A DNA stretch of 6,129 nt. Origin: Burkholderiales bacterium. Lineage in GTDB: Bacteria; Pseudomonadota; Gammaproteobacteria; Burkholderiales; CAIKXV01. The notes under the pieces were generated by a model. The model had not been told where the DNA came from. It ran no database searches and saw only the letters and a program-made list of their open reading frames with translations. The position numbers and the translations under genes are program-made. The DNA lies in contig JAIENF010000544.1 in the NCBI GenBank assembly GCA_019751575.1, forward strand, positions 1 to 6,129, read 5' to 3'. This document shows, one piece after another, positions 1-6,129 of this stretch (positions are counted from its first letter, which is position 1; the number at the start of each line of letters is the position of its first letter).

Positions 1-356
1 ACCGACTGCAGCCAGCCGCGGCCTTCGCGATCGCAAGTGCGCATCTGGCGCTGCGGCCACACCTGCCGGTCGGCGTCAACGAAGTACGGACTGGACGCAA
101 CCACCTGCCCGTCACGGACCCAGCACCGCAGCTCGTAGGCGAACTGCACCGGCGTGGACAGCTGGACGGGCTCGTCGACGGGCAGTCGCGCACACGCATC
201 GGCCAGCTCCCGCGGGGTGCGCACTGCCGCCGCGAAACAATCGTGCTTGGACTCCGGCAACTTCACGAACACCGAGGACCCGACACCCGTTGCCGTCTCG
301 GCGACGGCACCTGCTGTGCGCGTGACTATTTCGCGCCCGGTCACCGCGACCGGCAA
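1..356 (-). other. R2K-clade ATP-grasp-like segment inside the fifth gene
   Basis: Residues about 155-272 of the fifth gene. What is seen: an FVK motif (184-186) with a second lysine five residues on (K191), F-x-A-x-V (195-199), LPVDEPVQLSTPV (212-224) and an acidic/basic E-L-R-C-W-V strand (229-234). A DGQ turn (236-238) and an A-S-S-P-Y motif (241-245) follow. From family knowledge, R2K ATP-grasps (DUF4343-related proteins often annotated only as ATP-grasp domain-containing) carry FVKP...K.F.A.V, then LP.dtPV.vSe.V.f..E.R.fv.dG.v...S.Y in this order and at similar spacing. Such enzymes are thought to form peptide bonds using ATP. The segment begins inside the enzyme, so the N-terminal lobe is missing. 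Whether the C-terminal Asp/Asn metal-binding motif is present cannot be told here. Confidence 0.6.
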
Positions 357-818
357 CGAACCGAAGCACGAGGCGTAGTCGCGCAACCCCTGGTAATGGC
401 CGTATGCACCCTTGATGCGGATCGACACTGCGCGCAGCTGCCCTCCGGAGAACGGGACAGGCCGCGCCATCTCGGCCAGCGGCGAGATTCGGGTAACGCC
501 CCCGCCCGTCGTGACGGCGAGCGATTCGATGGTGATGGCGTCGTTCACCCGGCGCTCCATCGCGGCGGAGACCGCTTCGGCCAGCGCGCGCTCGATGGGC
601 TTGCCCGCATGGGGATCGACGGATCGAGAGCCGGCGACTGCACGCACCCGCGCCGACAACGCATCGAGCGCGAGCGCCTCGGCCTGCACGCGATGGGCGT
701 CGGCCTCTGCGGACGCGGCTCGTGGCTTCTGCCCGCGCGCGGCGAGGAGGCTAGCGAGGCAGCATGCCAGCAAGAGCGGAATCAGGATGGTCGCAACGTA
801 CGACGAGCGTGATCTCAT
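1..818 (-). CDS. Bitopic PilO/PilP-like pilus protein running in frame into an R2K-type ATP-grasp-like region (3' partial)
   Basis: This is the fifth gene of the operon. The frame is open from an ATG at 818 to the window edge, giving at least 272 residues. Residues 7-26 form one TM segment (YVATILIPLLLACCLASLLA). Residues 31-62 are an Ala/Arg/Glu-rich coil. Residues about 85-165 look like a PilO-type ferredoxin-like domain (AITIESLAVT, LRAVSIRIKGAYGHYQGLRD, SLPVAVTGREIVT). This matches a second alignment-complex protein paired with the preceding PilO-like gene. From about 155-180 the sequence instead resembles the R2K clade of ATP-grasp ligases: SSVFVKLPESKHDCFAAAV (182-199; K186, K191), then PVDEPVQLSTPVQFAYELRC (213-232; E229, R231), then DGQVVASSPYF (236-246). 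The usual pre-ATP-grasp lobe is absent, and the metal-binding end would lie beyond the window. The start has GGAG at 825-828, 6 nt upstream, and is required to keep the TM. It overlaps pilO by 68 nt. Third-position GC stays high throughout. The pilus part is fairly sure; the ATP-grasp match is by eye. Confidence 0.75.
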   Translation of the reverse strand, partial: MRSRSSYVATILIPLLLACCLASLLAARGQKPRAASAEADAHRVQAEALALDALSARVRAVAGSRSVDPHAGKPIERALAEAVSAAMERRVNDAITIESLAVTTGGGVTRISPLAEMARPVPFSGGQLRAVSIRIKGAYGHYQGLRDYASCFGSLPVAVTGREIVTRTAGAVAETATGVGSSVFVKLPESKHDCFAAAVRTPRELADACARLPVDEPVQLSTPVQFAYELRCWVRDGQVVASSPYFVDADRQVWPQRQMRTCDREGRGWLQS

Positions 819-1989
819 TGAGCGCTCCGGTGGCGTTCAGGCTGCTGCGTACGCAGCCCGGGGGAGGATCGATTGCGAGCACGGAAGCGATCCGCGCCCG
901 CTCGGTGACCGAGTGCACGCTCGGACGGTTCTGGAAGGTCATGCGTGGCTGGCTGAACGGCACCGTGACGGTGTACTCGGCCACGCGTCCGCGGGCGTCG
1001 ATCGCGACCCTCGCGCCGGCACGCCATAGCTCACCCGCCCGGTCGAGCATCGCGAGCGGATCCATGCCCAGCTCATGCGCAAGGGCCGTAGGTCGCCCGA
1101 GCATCAGGGCGCCGAGTTCGCGCTGCATGCGGTCGATGTCCTGCCGGGCCTGGGCGGCGCGCGCCTCGGCGTCGCCTATCCGGTAGGCTGTCTCGAACAG
1201 GCTGGCCGCGCCGCCCGCGGCCAGCAGCACGCTCGCTGCGAGCATCGCGTGCCGGATGTGCCGGATCGCGACGCCGGACCACTCGGCTTCGGACGGATAG
1301 AAGGCGACCATGCCGGCTGCAGCGATGACGTCGGCCGCGTTGAACAGCACCCACGGCGCGTCCTCGGGGAGCTTCTGTTCGTACAGCACGAGCCGCGCCA
1401 CGTCGCGCACCGGCTCGTCGGTGACACTGCACACCACCGCCGGCTGCAGTGCAGGGTCCGGCATCACGACGCCGATCACCAGCCGTTCGCGCGGCAAGCG
1501 CGCGACCGAGGCCTCGTCGGCTGGAGAGCACAGGTCGATCAGCACCGCGAACGGCCGAGCGCTGCGCGCGGCCGAAGCCTGCCCGGCACGGTCGAGCAGC
1601 CGGTCGACCAGCATCAGCCCTGGCGCCACTGCGCTGATCGCGGGTGCGGGGGGCCACGCCTCGTCCTGCGCACGGGACGGGCCCAGCGCGTCCTCGCCGG
1701 CGAGGGCGTCGAGGTAGCCCACCGGCGCGGCGTAGATCACGCCATCCTGCTTCGAGCGGTTGACCACGCGCACGTGCTCCGCCGAAAGCCCCTCGCGCAC
1801 CACGTGCGACTTCGCCGCCTCGATCGACCTCGGCCCGCTGGCCACCCGGCGCTCCTCCGGGTGGAAGGAAATCACGCGCACGGCACCCGAGCGGGGCATC
1901 GGGATGGCTCCCTCCGCGCTGACCTGCCAGTACGCCAGGGTGCGGCTGGTCAGGAACGTGGCGAGGCAGACGGGTTCAGCGACCCTCAT
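751..1989 (-). CDS. pilO: PilO-like type IVb pilus inner-membrane protein
   Basis: Predicted 412 aa bitopic protein, probably part of the inner-membrane alignment platform between the pilus motor and the secretin. Residues 1-245 look cytoplasmic (mixed alpha/beta, no signal peptide). One TM segment lies at about 246-264 (HAMLAASVLLAAGGAASLF). A short coiled-coil-like helix (272-297, rich in Ala/Arg/Glu/Gln) and a periplasmic region (about 300-402) with strand patterns such as RVAEYTVTVPF and LNEITLVVRC follow, typical of the ferredoxin-like fold of PilO/PilN/GspM-type proteins. This order of cytoplasmic domain, TM, coil and periplasmic domain fits R64 PilO/PilO2, as does its place directly after the secretin gene. 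Individual residues are weakly conserved, so the name rests mainly on context and architecture. The ATG is 3 nt after the pilN stop. A better Shine-Dalgarno precedes an ATG at 1899, but the 30 codons between show the same GC-rich third positions as the rest of the gene, favouring the longer form. Confidence 0.7.
   Translation of the reverse strand: MRVAEPVCLATFLTSRTLAYWQVSAEGAIPMPRSGAVRVISFHPEERRVASGPRSIEAAKSHVVREGLSAEHVRVVNRSKQDGVIYAAPVGYLDALAGEDALGPSRAQDEAWPPAPAISAVAPGLMLVDRLLDRAGQASAARSARPFAVLIDLCSPADEASVARLPRERLVIGVVMPDPALQPAVVCSVTDEPVRDVARLVLYEQKLPEDAPWVLFNAADVIAAAGMVAFYPSEAEWSGVAIRHIRHAMLAASVLLAAGGAASLFETAYRIGDAEARAAQARQDIDRMQRELGALMLGRPTALAHELGMDPLAMLDRAGELWRAGARVAIDARGRVAEYTVTVPFSQPRMTFQNRPSVHSVTERARIASVLAIDPPPGCVRSSLNATGALNEITLVVRCDHPDSALAGMLPR
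825..828 (-). promoter_or_regulatory. Ribosome binding site of the fifth gene, inside pilO
   Basis: On the minus strand GGAG lies 6 nt before the ATG at 818 and within the pilO coding region. It supports that start over any later in-frame codon; a later start would also delete the TM segment. Confidence 0.6.
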
Positions 1990-1992
1990 GGG

Positions 1993-3618
1993 CTACAGCG
2001 CCTCGGAGAACAGCGCATCGTATGCACCACCCGGGATGACGGTCGCTCTAAGCAGCAGCACCACCTCGCGCGCGACGGTGCGCTGGTTGCGCCGGCTCAG
2101 CGCTTCGCCAGCCACCGGCACGTCGATCAGGCCAGGCACGCCCGCGCGCGTTTCATCGCCGACCGAACTGCGGATGCCCCCGAGGATCAGCGTGTTGCCC
2201 GACTGGGCAACCACCTGCATCAGCGACTGGTTGGTGCGCTGGACCGGGGCCGTGACGCGCGCGCCAGCGCCGATCTCGAACGTCTGGAACTCCTGCACCC
2301 GGTTGAGCACCGGCACTATGGTGAGCTGCACCTCGTTGTCGGACAGGATGTCCGGCTGCAGCGACAACGTGACGCCGTCCACCGCGAACGCCGCCGCGGC
2401 ACTGGTCGTGGTGGTCCCGCCGCCGGCACCGGCGACGATGGTCGATGCCACGTTGGGCACGTAGGGCAACTGCTGCCCGTCGAAGATCACCGACGGCGTG
2501 TTGTTCATCGCAAGCACCCTGGGCTGCGAGATCACGCGCACGTTGGTGTACTGCTGCAGGGCCCGGAGGACGACGGAGATCGATCCGCGCGTGACGTTGG
2601 CACTGGCCGCCGGATTCAGGCCGGGCAAGGCCACGCCGCCTGCGCCGAGCAGTGACACGGTGCCCGTGGTGGATCCGGAGAGTACGCGCGACCAGTCGAT
2701 GCCGTAGCGGAACTCGTCGGTGAGGGTGACCTCCACGATCGACGCCTCGATGTCCACCCGGCGCATCGCCACCGCGGAGAAGCGATTGAGGAACTGGGAC
2801 ACCCGCCCGAGGGCCGCGCCGTTCGACCGCACGGTGATGTAGCCCATCTCTTGCATGACGTGCACTTCCGCGTTCGCGCCTGCCAGGTCGCGCAGGAACT
2901 GACCGAGCCCGGTCGCATCGGTCTGGAACCGGCCGGTCACCGTGAACTGTGCCTGCAACCCGGTGGCACCCGCCGGCAAGCCCTGGCCCGCCGCGCCCGG
3001 GGACGGCCCTGCGGCGAAACCGCCGGGAGAAGCCGTGCCGGCACCCGATACCGACGCGGCACTGCCACCGCCCTGCACGGTGGGCGATCCGCCCACCGAA
3101 TACTGCGCGACCAGCCGCTGCATCACATGCAGCGGCAGCCGGAACGTGTAGGAAGCGACGTCGGTCACCGTCACCGTGCGTCCGGTGCGGTCCACCACCA
3201 ATGCGAAGCCGGCCGCCAGGGCGAGCCGGCGCATGGCCGCCTCGGGGGTCAGGTTGCGCAGGTCGACGGTGACCGGCCGGTTCACCTGGACGCCTTCCAT
3301 GAACAGCACGCTGTACTGATGGTCGCGTGCGAGGTTCGCAAGCAGCGACCCGAACGGGACGCCCGAAGCGGCCACCGACACATCGCCCGACTCGGGCGTG
3401 GCCACCAGCGCGCGTACCCGGATCGGGACATCCGGTCGTTCGGTCAGCGATGGCCTTGGATCGGCGCGGGGCTCGACCGCCTCAGCAACCAGTCGGCGGG
3501 ACTCGCCGGCGACGTCCGCGCGGCGCTGCGAGAACGTGCTGGCACATCCAGCAAGCAGGGACGAAATGGCCAGGGCGACCACCATGCGGCAGCCAGTGCT
3601 GTTCAATCGAGCGGGCAT
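1993..3618 (-). CDS. pilN: PilN-family type IVb pilus secretin, outer-membrane lipoprotein
   Basis: Forms the gated outer-membrane ring through which a type IVb pilus passes. With the ATG at 3618 the protein is 541 aa. The lipoprotein signal reads MVVALAISSLLAGC with lipobox LAGC and lipidated Cys25. An STN-like small domain (about 86-152) contains LRNLTPEAAMRRLALAAGF. A long Gly/Ala/Ser/Pro-rich stretch follows (about 174-222). A secretin N-type domain at about 233-281 includes VHVMQEMGYITVRSN. The C-terminal secretin domain (about 356-531) shows QPRVLAMNNTPSVIFDGQQL, VQLTIVPVLNRV, SGNTLILGGIR and VPGLIDVPVAGEALS, the last matching the secretin VPxLxxIPxxGxLF signature. Length and layout match R64 PilN and PAPI-1-type PilN2. 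The frame opens further upstream at a TTG (3660). The 3618 start is preferred because it gives a normal lipoprotein signal, has a GGA six bases upstream, and leaves a 25-nt gap after the TcpQ-type gene instead of an overlap. The stop is 3 nt before the next start. Confidence 0.92.
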   Translation of the reverse strand: MPARLNSTGCRMVVALAISSLLAGCASTFSQRRADVAGESRRLVAEAVEPRADPRPSLTERPDVPIRVRALVATPESGDVSVAASGVPFGSLLANLARDHQYSVLFMEGVQVNRPVTVDLRNLTPEAAMRRLALAAGFALVVDRTGRTVTVTDVASYTFRLPLHVMQRLVAQYSVGGSPTVQGGGSAASVSGAGTASPGGFAAGPSPGAAGQGLPAGATGLQAQFTVTGRFQTDATGLGQFLRDLAGANAEVHVMQEMGYITVRSNGAALGRVSQFLNRFSAVAMRRVDIEASIVEVTLTDEFRYGIDWSRVLSGSTTGTVSLLGAGGVALPGLNPAASANVTRGSISVVLRALQQYTNVRVISQPRVLAMNNTPSVIFDGQQLPYVPNVASTIVAGAGGGTTTTSAAAAFAVDGVTLSLQPDILSDNEVQLTIVPVLNRVQEFQTFEIGAGARVTAPVQRTNQSLMQVVAQSGNTLILGGIRSSVGDETRAGVPGLIDVPVAGEALSRRNQRTVAREVVLLLRATVIPGGAYDALFSEAL

Positions 3619-3624
3619 CTGCAG

Positions 3625-3627
3625 TCC
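3625..3627 (-). promoter_or_regulatory. Weak ribosome binding site of pilN
   Basis: A GGA triplet (CGGA with its flanking C) sits 6 nt before the ATG at 3618 in the 25-nt gap after the TcpQ-type gene. It is weak, but it favours this ATG over the upstream TTG at 3660, which would lie inside the preceding gene and add 14 residues before the lipoprotein signal. Confidence 0.4.
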
Positions 3628-3643
3628 GTTCAAGTACTTGCCT

Positions 3644-4825
3644 TCATCGGGCCAGTTCAACCACCAGCAGCTGGTTGCCCTGGATTTCGCCGCGCAAACC
3701 GAGGCGGGACAGGGCCTGCCGCAGGACCTCTCGCAGGTCGGCGCCGGAGACCTGCGCGAACTCCTCGACCATCAGCACCGGCATGCCCTTGAACTCGACC
3801 GCCATCCCGTGCGCGCGCAGGTAGCTGCGCAGGGTGGCCTGCACGCTGCTGTTCGGGTGGAACGTGAGGCGCAGGTCGGCGGGGGGTGAATCCACGGCTG
3901 GCGAGGACGGAGATCCCTCGTCCGATCGCCGCACCAATGGCGAGGAAGCAGCGACCGGCGCATCGATGCCGGGACGATCCGCACTGGACGGGCCGACCGC
4001 TGGCACGGCGTGGCCGGCACGGTTGACCGTGCCCGGTACGTCCGGCAAGGGCGGGCTCGGGTGCGGGTGCGCGCGCACCGGATCGACCATGCGATGACGC
4101 ACGCAGCCCGTGCCCGCCCGCAGGGCCACCACATGCACCGCCGAGGCGGCGGGTGGCCTGACCTGCTCGACGATCAGCGCAGGAGCTACGCCCGACGCGA
4201 CCAGCAACTCCCGCACGCGTGCTGCGCGCCGGAGGGCGATCGGCGACTGTGGGCGATCGCCCTGGGACACGATGGTGACGCGATCGGAGCCCCGCGCCAT
4301 CGCGATCACCTTCGCCAGATGGTCGAGCCCGCCCGGCTCGGTCTGCAGCGCGCCGGAGCCGAATGGAATCGTCGCGCGCTGTTCGTCCCCAGCGCCCGGC
4401 ACGCACTCGCGGACCGCCGTTTCCTCGCGCGTCTTTCCGCGGTACTCGACGACGGTCGAGCCGGATGTCGAACCGGCGGTCACTTCGATGCGATTGGCCA
4501 GCCCGCGTATCACCAGGTAAGGCCCCTGCACCGCATGTGCGAAGCCGTCCGCCCGCAGCGACGCGGCCTGCAATGGTCGCACCGGCTGCAGGAACACGTC
4601 GCGACCGTCGTCGAAGACAACCCCGATCGCCGGGCCTCCACCTTGCACCCGATAGGAAAAATCCAGCGGCAGGCTGCGCGGATCGTTCACCACCGGTGGG
4701 GCGGCGATCGCGGCGGATCCGCCCGGTCCGGCGACGGCCCACATGGCAAGCACCGCGCCCAGCGCCAACACGGCGCCATGCATGCGATCCGAAAACGCAG
4801 CCAGGAAGTGCATATGTTTTCGCAT
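3644..4825 (-). CDS. Exported three-domain protein: VirB9-like N-terminus, OmpA-like middle, TcpQ/PilL-type C-terminus
   Basis: Predicted 393 aa envelope protein. Residues 1-42 form a signal peptide (basic start, hydrophobic run at 18-32, likely cleavage after AIAA at 42) with no lipobox. Residues 52-118 hold a beta-rich segment containing FSYRVQGGG and VVFDDGRDVFLQP, resembling the N-terminal part of VirB9/TrbG/CagX. Residues 150-237 look OmpA-like: IPFGSGAL start, then an RAARVRELLVASGV helix with R200 in the peptidoglycan-binding RAxxV position. A Pro/Ser/Ala linker (238-315) leads to a TcpQ C-terminal-type domain (316-392), ending GNQLLVVELAR. TcpQ and PilL are known to support the type IVb secretin. 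The following secretin gene supports that role: periplasmic partner tying secretin to peptidoglycan and perhaps to VirB10. The ATG follows the virB10 TGA with no gap (TGAATG) and no clear Shine-Dalgarno, suggesting translational coupling. ATG at 4813 (Met5) is an alternative start. The TcpQ and OmpA calls are moderate; VirB9-like is weaker. Confidence 0.72.
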   Translation of the reverse strand: MRKHMHFLAAFSDRMHGAVLALGAVLAMWAVAGPGGSAAIAAPPVVNDPRSLPLDFSYRVQGGGPAIGVVFDDGRDVFLQPVRPLQAASLRADGFAHAVQGPYLVIRGLANRIEVTAGSTSGSTVVEYRGKTREETAVRECVPGAGDEQRATIPFGSGALQTEPGGLDHLAKVIAMARGSDRVTIVSQGDRPQSPIALRRAARVRELLVASGVAPALIVEQVRPPAASAVHVVALRAGTGCVRHRMVDPVRAHPHPSPPLPDVPGTVNRAGHAVPAVGPSSADRPGIDAPVAASSPLVRRSDEGSPSSPAVDSPPADLRLTFHPNSSVQATLRSYLRAHGMAVEFKGMPVLMVEEFAQVSGADLREVLRQALSRLGLRGEIQGNQLLVVELAR

Positions 4826-6129
4826 TCAACGAGAACCGTCCCGGATCCTGCCAGCGTCTGCGGGATCGAGCAAAAAATGACGCTGAACTGTGAGAGAGAA
4901 GCGGTGCCCCTGCCGGATGACCACCGTCGGCGGGATGTTCCGCGTGCGGCCGAGGATTGCGCGCGAGGTCTCGACCAGCACCGAACCTGCGGCCGAGGCC
5001 AGCCCAGAGGACGCGCCGGATGCCGCCCCGGGAACGACGATCACGGTTGACGGCTGGGCTTCCTGGCGCTGGACCAGCGAGGCGATTCCGGCCACGATGA
5101 AACTTGCCCCGAACATGGTCCAGAAGTGACGGTCGACACGATCCTGCAGGCCGCTTCGCCCCTGAGCGTCCGTGGCCTGCGTTCCCAGCAGATCGATGCT
5201 CGAACCATCAGGGAAGATGAGCCTCCGGAACGCCGCCAGCACGCGCTCCTGTCCCGGCCGCACGTCCGAGTTGTAGTCGCCGACCAGCCGCGAACCCTTC
5301 GGGATCAGCAGGTACCTGCCGTGGACGGAGTCCCAGATGTCCTGCGTGACAAGCGCGACCAATGTGCCGGGCAGTTCGCTGTTGATCTCGGTCAGCAGCA
5401 CCGCGGGAATCACGGTGCCCTCGAGCACTGCCGGGCCGCCCGGCGGCGGACGCAACACGGGTGAAGACGCAACGCCGGCCGCGGATCCAGAGACAGTGCC
5501 GGTCGCGAAGCCAGGCGCGGACGCTGCATCGCCCGCGACGGGGTTGCGCATCGGTTCGGTCCACTTACGGTCCGCACGTGGCGTCGCGAACACGGCGGCG
5601 GCACCCGACTGGCCTATCGCGAGCAGGGGGCTGGATCGCGCATCGGCGTCCCGACGTTCCTGCTCTGCGGCGAGCCGTTCCGCGCGCAGAGACTGCGATT
5701 CGCCCGAAGGCATCGCAGCCGCCAGGAGATCGTGCGGCCGCTGTTCGCCTGCACCGGAGGCACCCGGCCGGTGCGGGATCGACGCACGCGGACCCGATGT
5801 GCCCGCTGCGCCGGGCGGCAGCGGTGGCAGTGGTGGCAGTGGCGGCAGCGCGGGCGGTTGCGGGAGACGCGCCTGGTCCTCGATCGTACGCTCGAGCGCG
5901 CCGATGGTTTCAGGCGGGCGGACCGGTGCGCCCTCGCGACGACCCTGGCCGGAAGACGTTGTCGATTGCCCGGCGGCATCCTGGCCCATCGCCTGCCAGA
6001 CGAGCATCGGCAGCGCGATGGCCAGCATGGCGCCACCGAACCACCAGTGCAGGTCCCTGCGTACCGGCCGGCCATCGGACGGCCACGCAGTCGCCCCGGC
6101 CGCAGCCTGCTGCACCTTCGCGGCCCGGG
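4826..6129 (-). CDS. virB10: VirB10/TrbI-family type IV secretion channel protein (5' end probably outside window)
   Basis: VirB10-family proteins span from the inner membrane to the outer-membrane core complex of type IV secretion or conjugation systems and link it to the cytoplasmic ATPases. Residue numbers count from a GTG at 6115. A short cytoplasmic head precedes one TM segment (about 25-41). A Pro-rich periplasmic linker follows, with four LPP units at 90-101, then a low-complexity Gly/Ala/Ser stretch to about 225. The TrbI/VirB10 beta-barrel domain covers about 228-412: the LEGTVIPAVLLTEINSELPG strand, the IPKGSRLVGDY motif, the LIFPDGSSIDL motif, a hydrophobic antenna-type helix (331-348), and a closing PPTVVIRQGHRFSLTVQRHF segment. 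About 429 aa is normal for the family. The frame stays open to the window edge and the GTG has no Shine-Dalgarno, so the true start probably lies upstream. The stop TGA directly abuts the next gene's ATG. Family assignment is firm; its role beside a type IVb pilus is inferred. Confidence 0.9.
   Translation of the reverse strand, partial: RAAKVQQAAAGATAWPSDGRPVRRDLHWWFGGAMLAIALPMLVWQAMGQDAAGQSTTSSGQGRREGAPVRPPETIGALERTIEDQARLPQPPALPPLPPLPPLPPGAAGTSGPRASIPHRPGASGAGEQRPHDLLAAAMPSGESQSLRAERLAAEQERRDADARSSPLLAIGQSGAAAVFATPRADRKWTEPMRNPVAGDAASAPGFATGTVSGSAAGVASSPVLRPPPGGPAVLEGTVIPAVLLTEINSELPGTLVALVTQDIWDSVHGRYLLIPKGSRLVGDYNSDVRPGQERVLAAFRRLIFPDGSSIDLLGTQATDAQGRSGLQDRVDRHFWTMFGASFIVAGIASLVQRQEAQPSTVIVVPGAASGASSGLASAAGSVLVETSRAILGRTRNIPPTVVIRQGHRFSLTVQRHFLLDPADAGRIRDGSR
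5813..5848 (-). repeat. 9-bp tandem repeat encoding four LPP units in virB10
   Basis: Four in-frame copies of a 9-nt unit (CTG followed by two proline codons) encode LPP four times at residues 90-101 of the VirB10-like protein. The copies differ only at third positions. Proline-rich linkers after the TM are usual in VirB10 and hold the protein extended across the periplasm; in-frame 9-bp units allow length change by slippage without frameshift. Confidence 0.85.

Noticed and set aside
112..369. 85-codon minus-strand frame within the fifth gene
   Set aside because: Arg/Ala-rich shadow; the other minus frame is open throughout and carries the domain motifs.
1870..1899. Shorter pilO start at ATG 1899 with a GGGAG-type ribosome site
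   Set aside because: The 30 upstream codons are strongly GC-biased at third positions like the rest of the gene, and the longer form sits 3 nt after the pilN stop; kept only as an alternative.
1075..2655. 526-codon plus-strand open frame antisense to pilO and pilN
   Set aside because: It runs across the boundary of two well-supported minus-strand genes, has no recognisable domain, and long antisense open frames are expected in GC-rich DNA.
3619..3660. N-terminal extension of pilN from TTG at 3660
   Set aside because: It would overlap the previous gene and place 14 extra residues before an otherwise ordinary lipoprotein signal peptide.
3657..4829. 390-codon minus-strand frame overlapping the TcpQ-type gene, starting at TTG 4829
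   Set aside because: Its product is Arg/Gly/Pro-rich without signal peptide or domains, while the other frame carries a signal peptide and three domain-like regions.
4010..5050. 346-codon plus-strand frame antisense to the TcpQ-type and virB10 genes
   Set aside because: No domain and a typical shadow composition; it spans the junction of two real genes.
1..6129. CRISPR arrays, tRNA/rRNA genes, insertion sequences, attachment sites, terminators
   Set aside because: I looked for repeat-spacer patterns, inverted-repeat ends and hairpins followed by T runs; none stood out and coding sequence fills nearly the whole window.

Overview
The window is GC-rich DNA, with third codon positions almost always G or C. 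It fits a proteobacterium, perhaps of the Xanthomonadales or Burkholderiales type; the genus cannot be named from sequence alone. All five genes lie on the minus strand, head to tail, with no intergenic gap over 25 nt. They form one segment of an operon read from position 6129 towards 1. Both end genes run off the window, and no promoter or terminator is visible.

In transcription order: (1) a VirB10/TrbI-type inner-membrane channel protein (6129-4826); (2) an exported three-part protein with a VirB9-like N-terminus, an OmpA-like middle and a TcpQ/PilL-type C-terminus (4825-3644); (3) a PilN-type outer-membrane secretin lipoprotein (3618-1993); (4) a bitopic PilO-like inner-membrane protein (1989-751); (5) a second bitopic protein (818-1, 3' end outside the window) overlapping gene 4 by 68 nt.

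Together they look like the envelope-spanning core of a type IVb (R64/TCP/PAPI-1 type) pilus: secretin, a TcpQ-type secretin partner and inner-membrane alignment proteins. A type IV secretion component (VirB10) and a VirB9-like segment are built into the same operon. This points to a mobile-element or conjugation-associated pilus, or a hybrid pilus/T4SS machine.

The most surprising part is the left end. The fifth gene begins as a normal TM, coiled-coil and PilO-like domain protein. From about residue 155-180 onward the reading frame matches, by eye, the R2K clade of ATP-grasp enzymes, without the usual pre-ATP-grasp lobe. This in-frame junction would put an ATP-dependent ligase fold on the periplasmic side of a pilus protein. 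It is therefore either a new fusion, a recombination scar or an assembly chimera.
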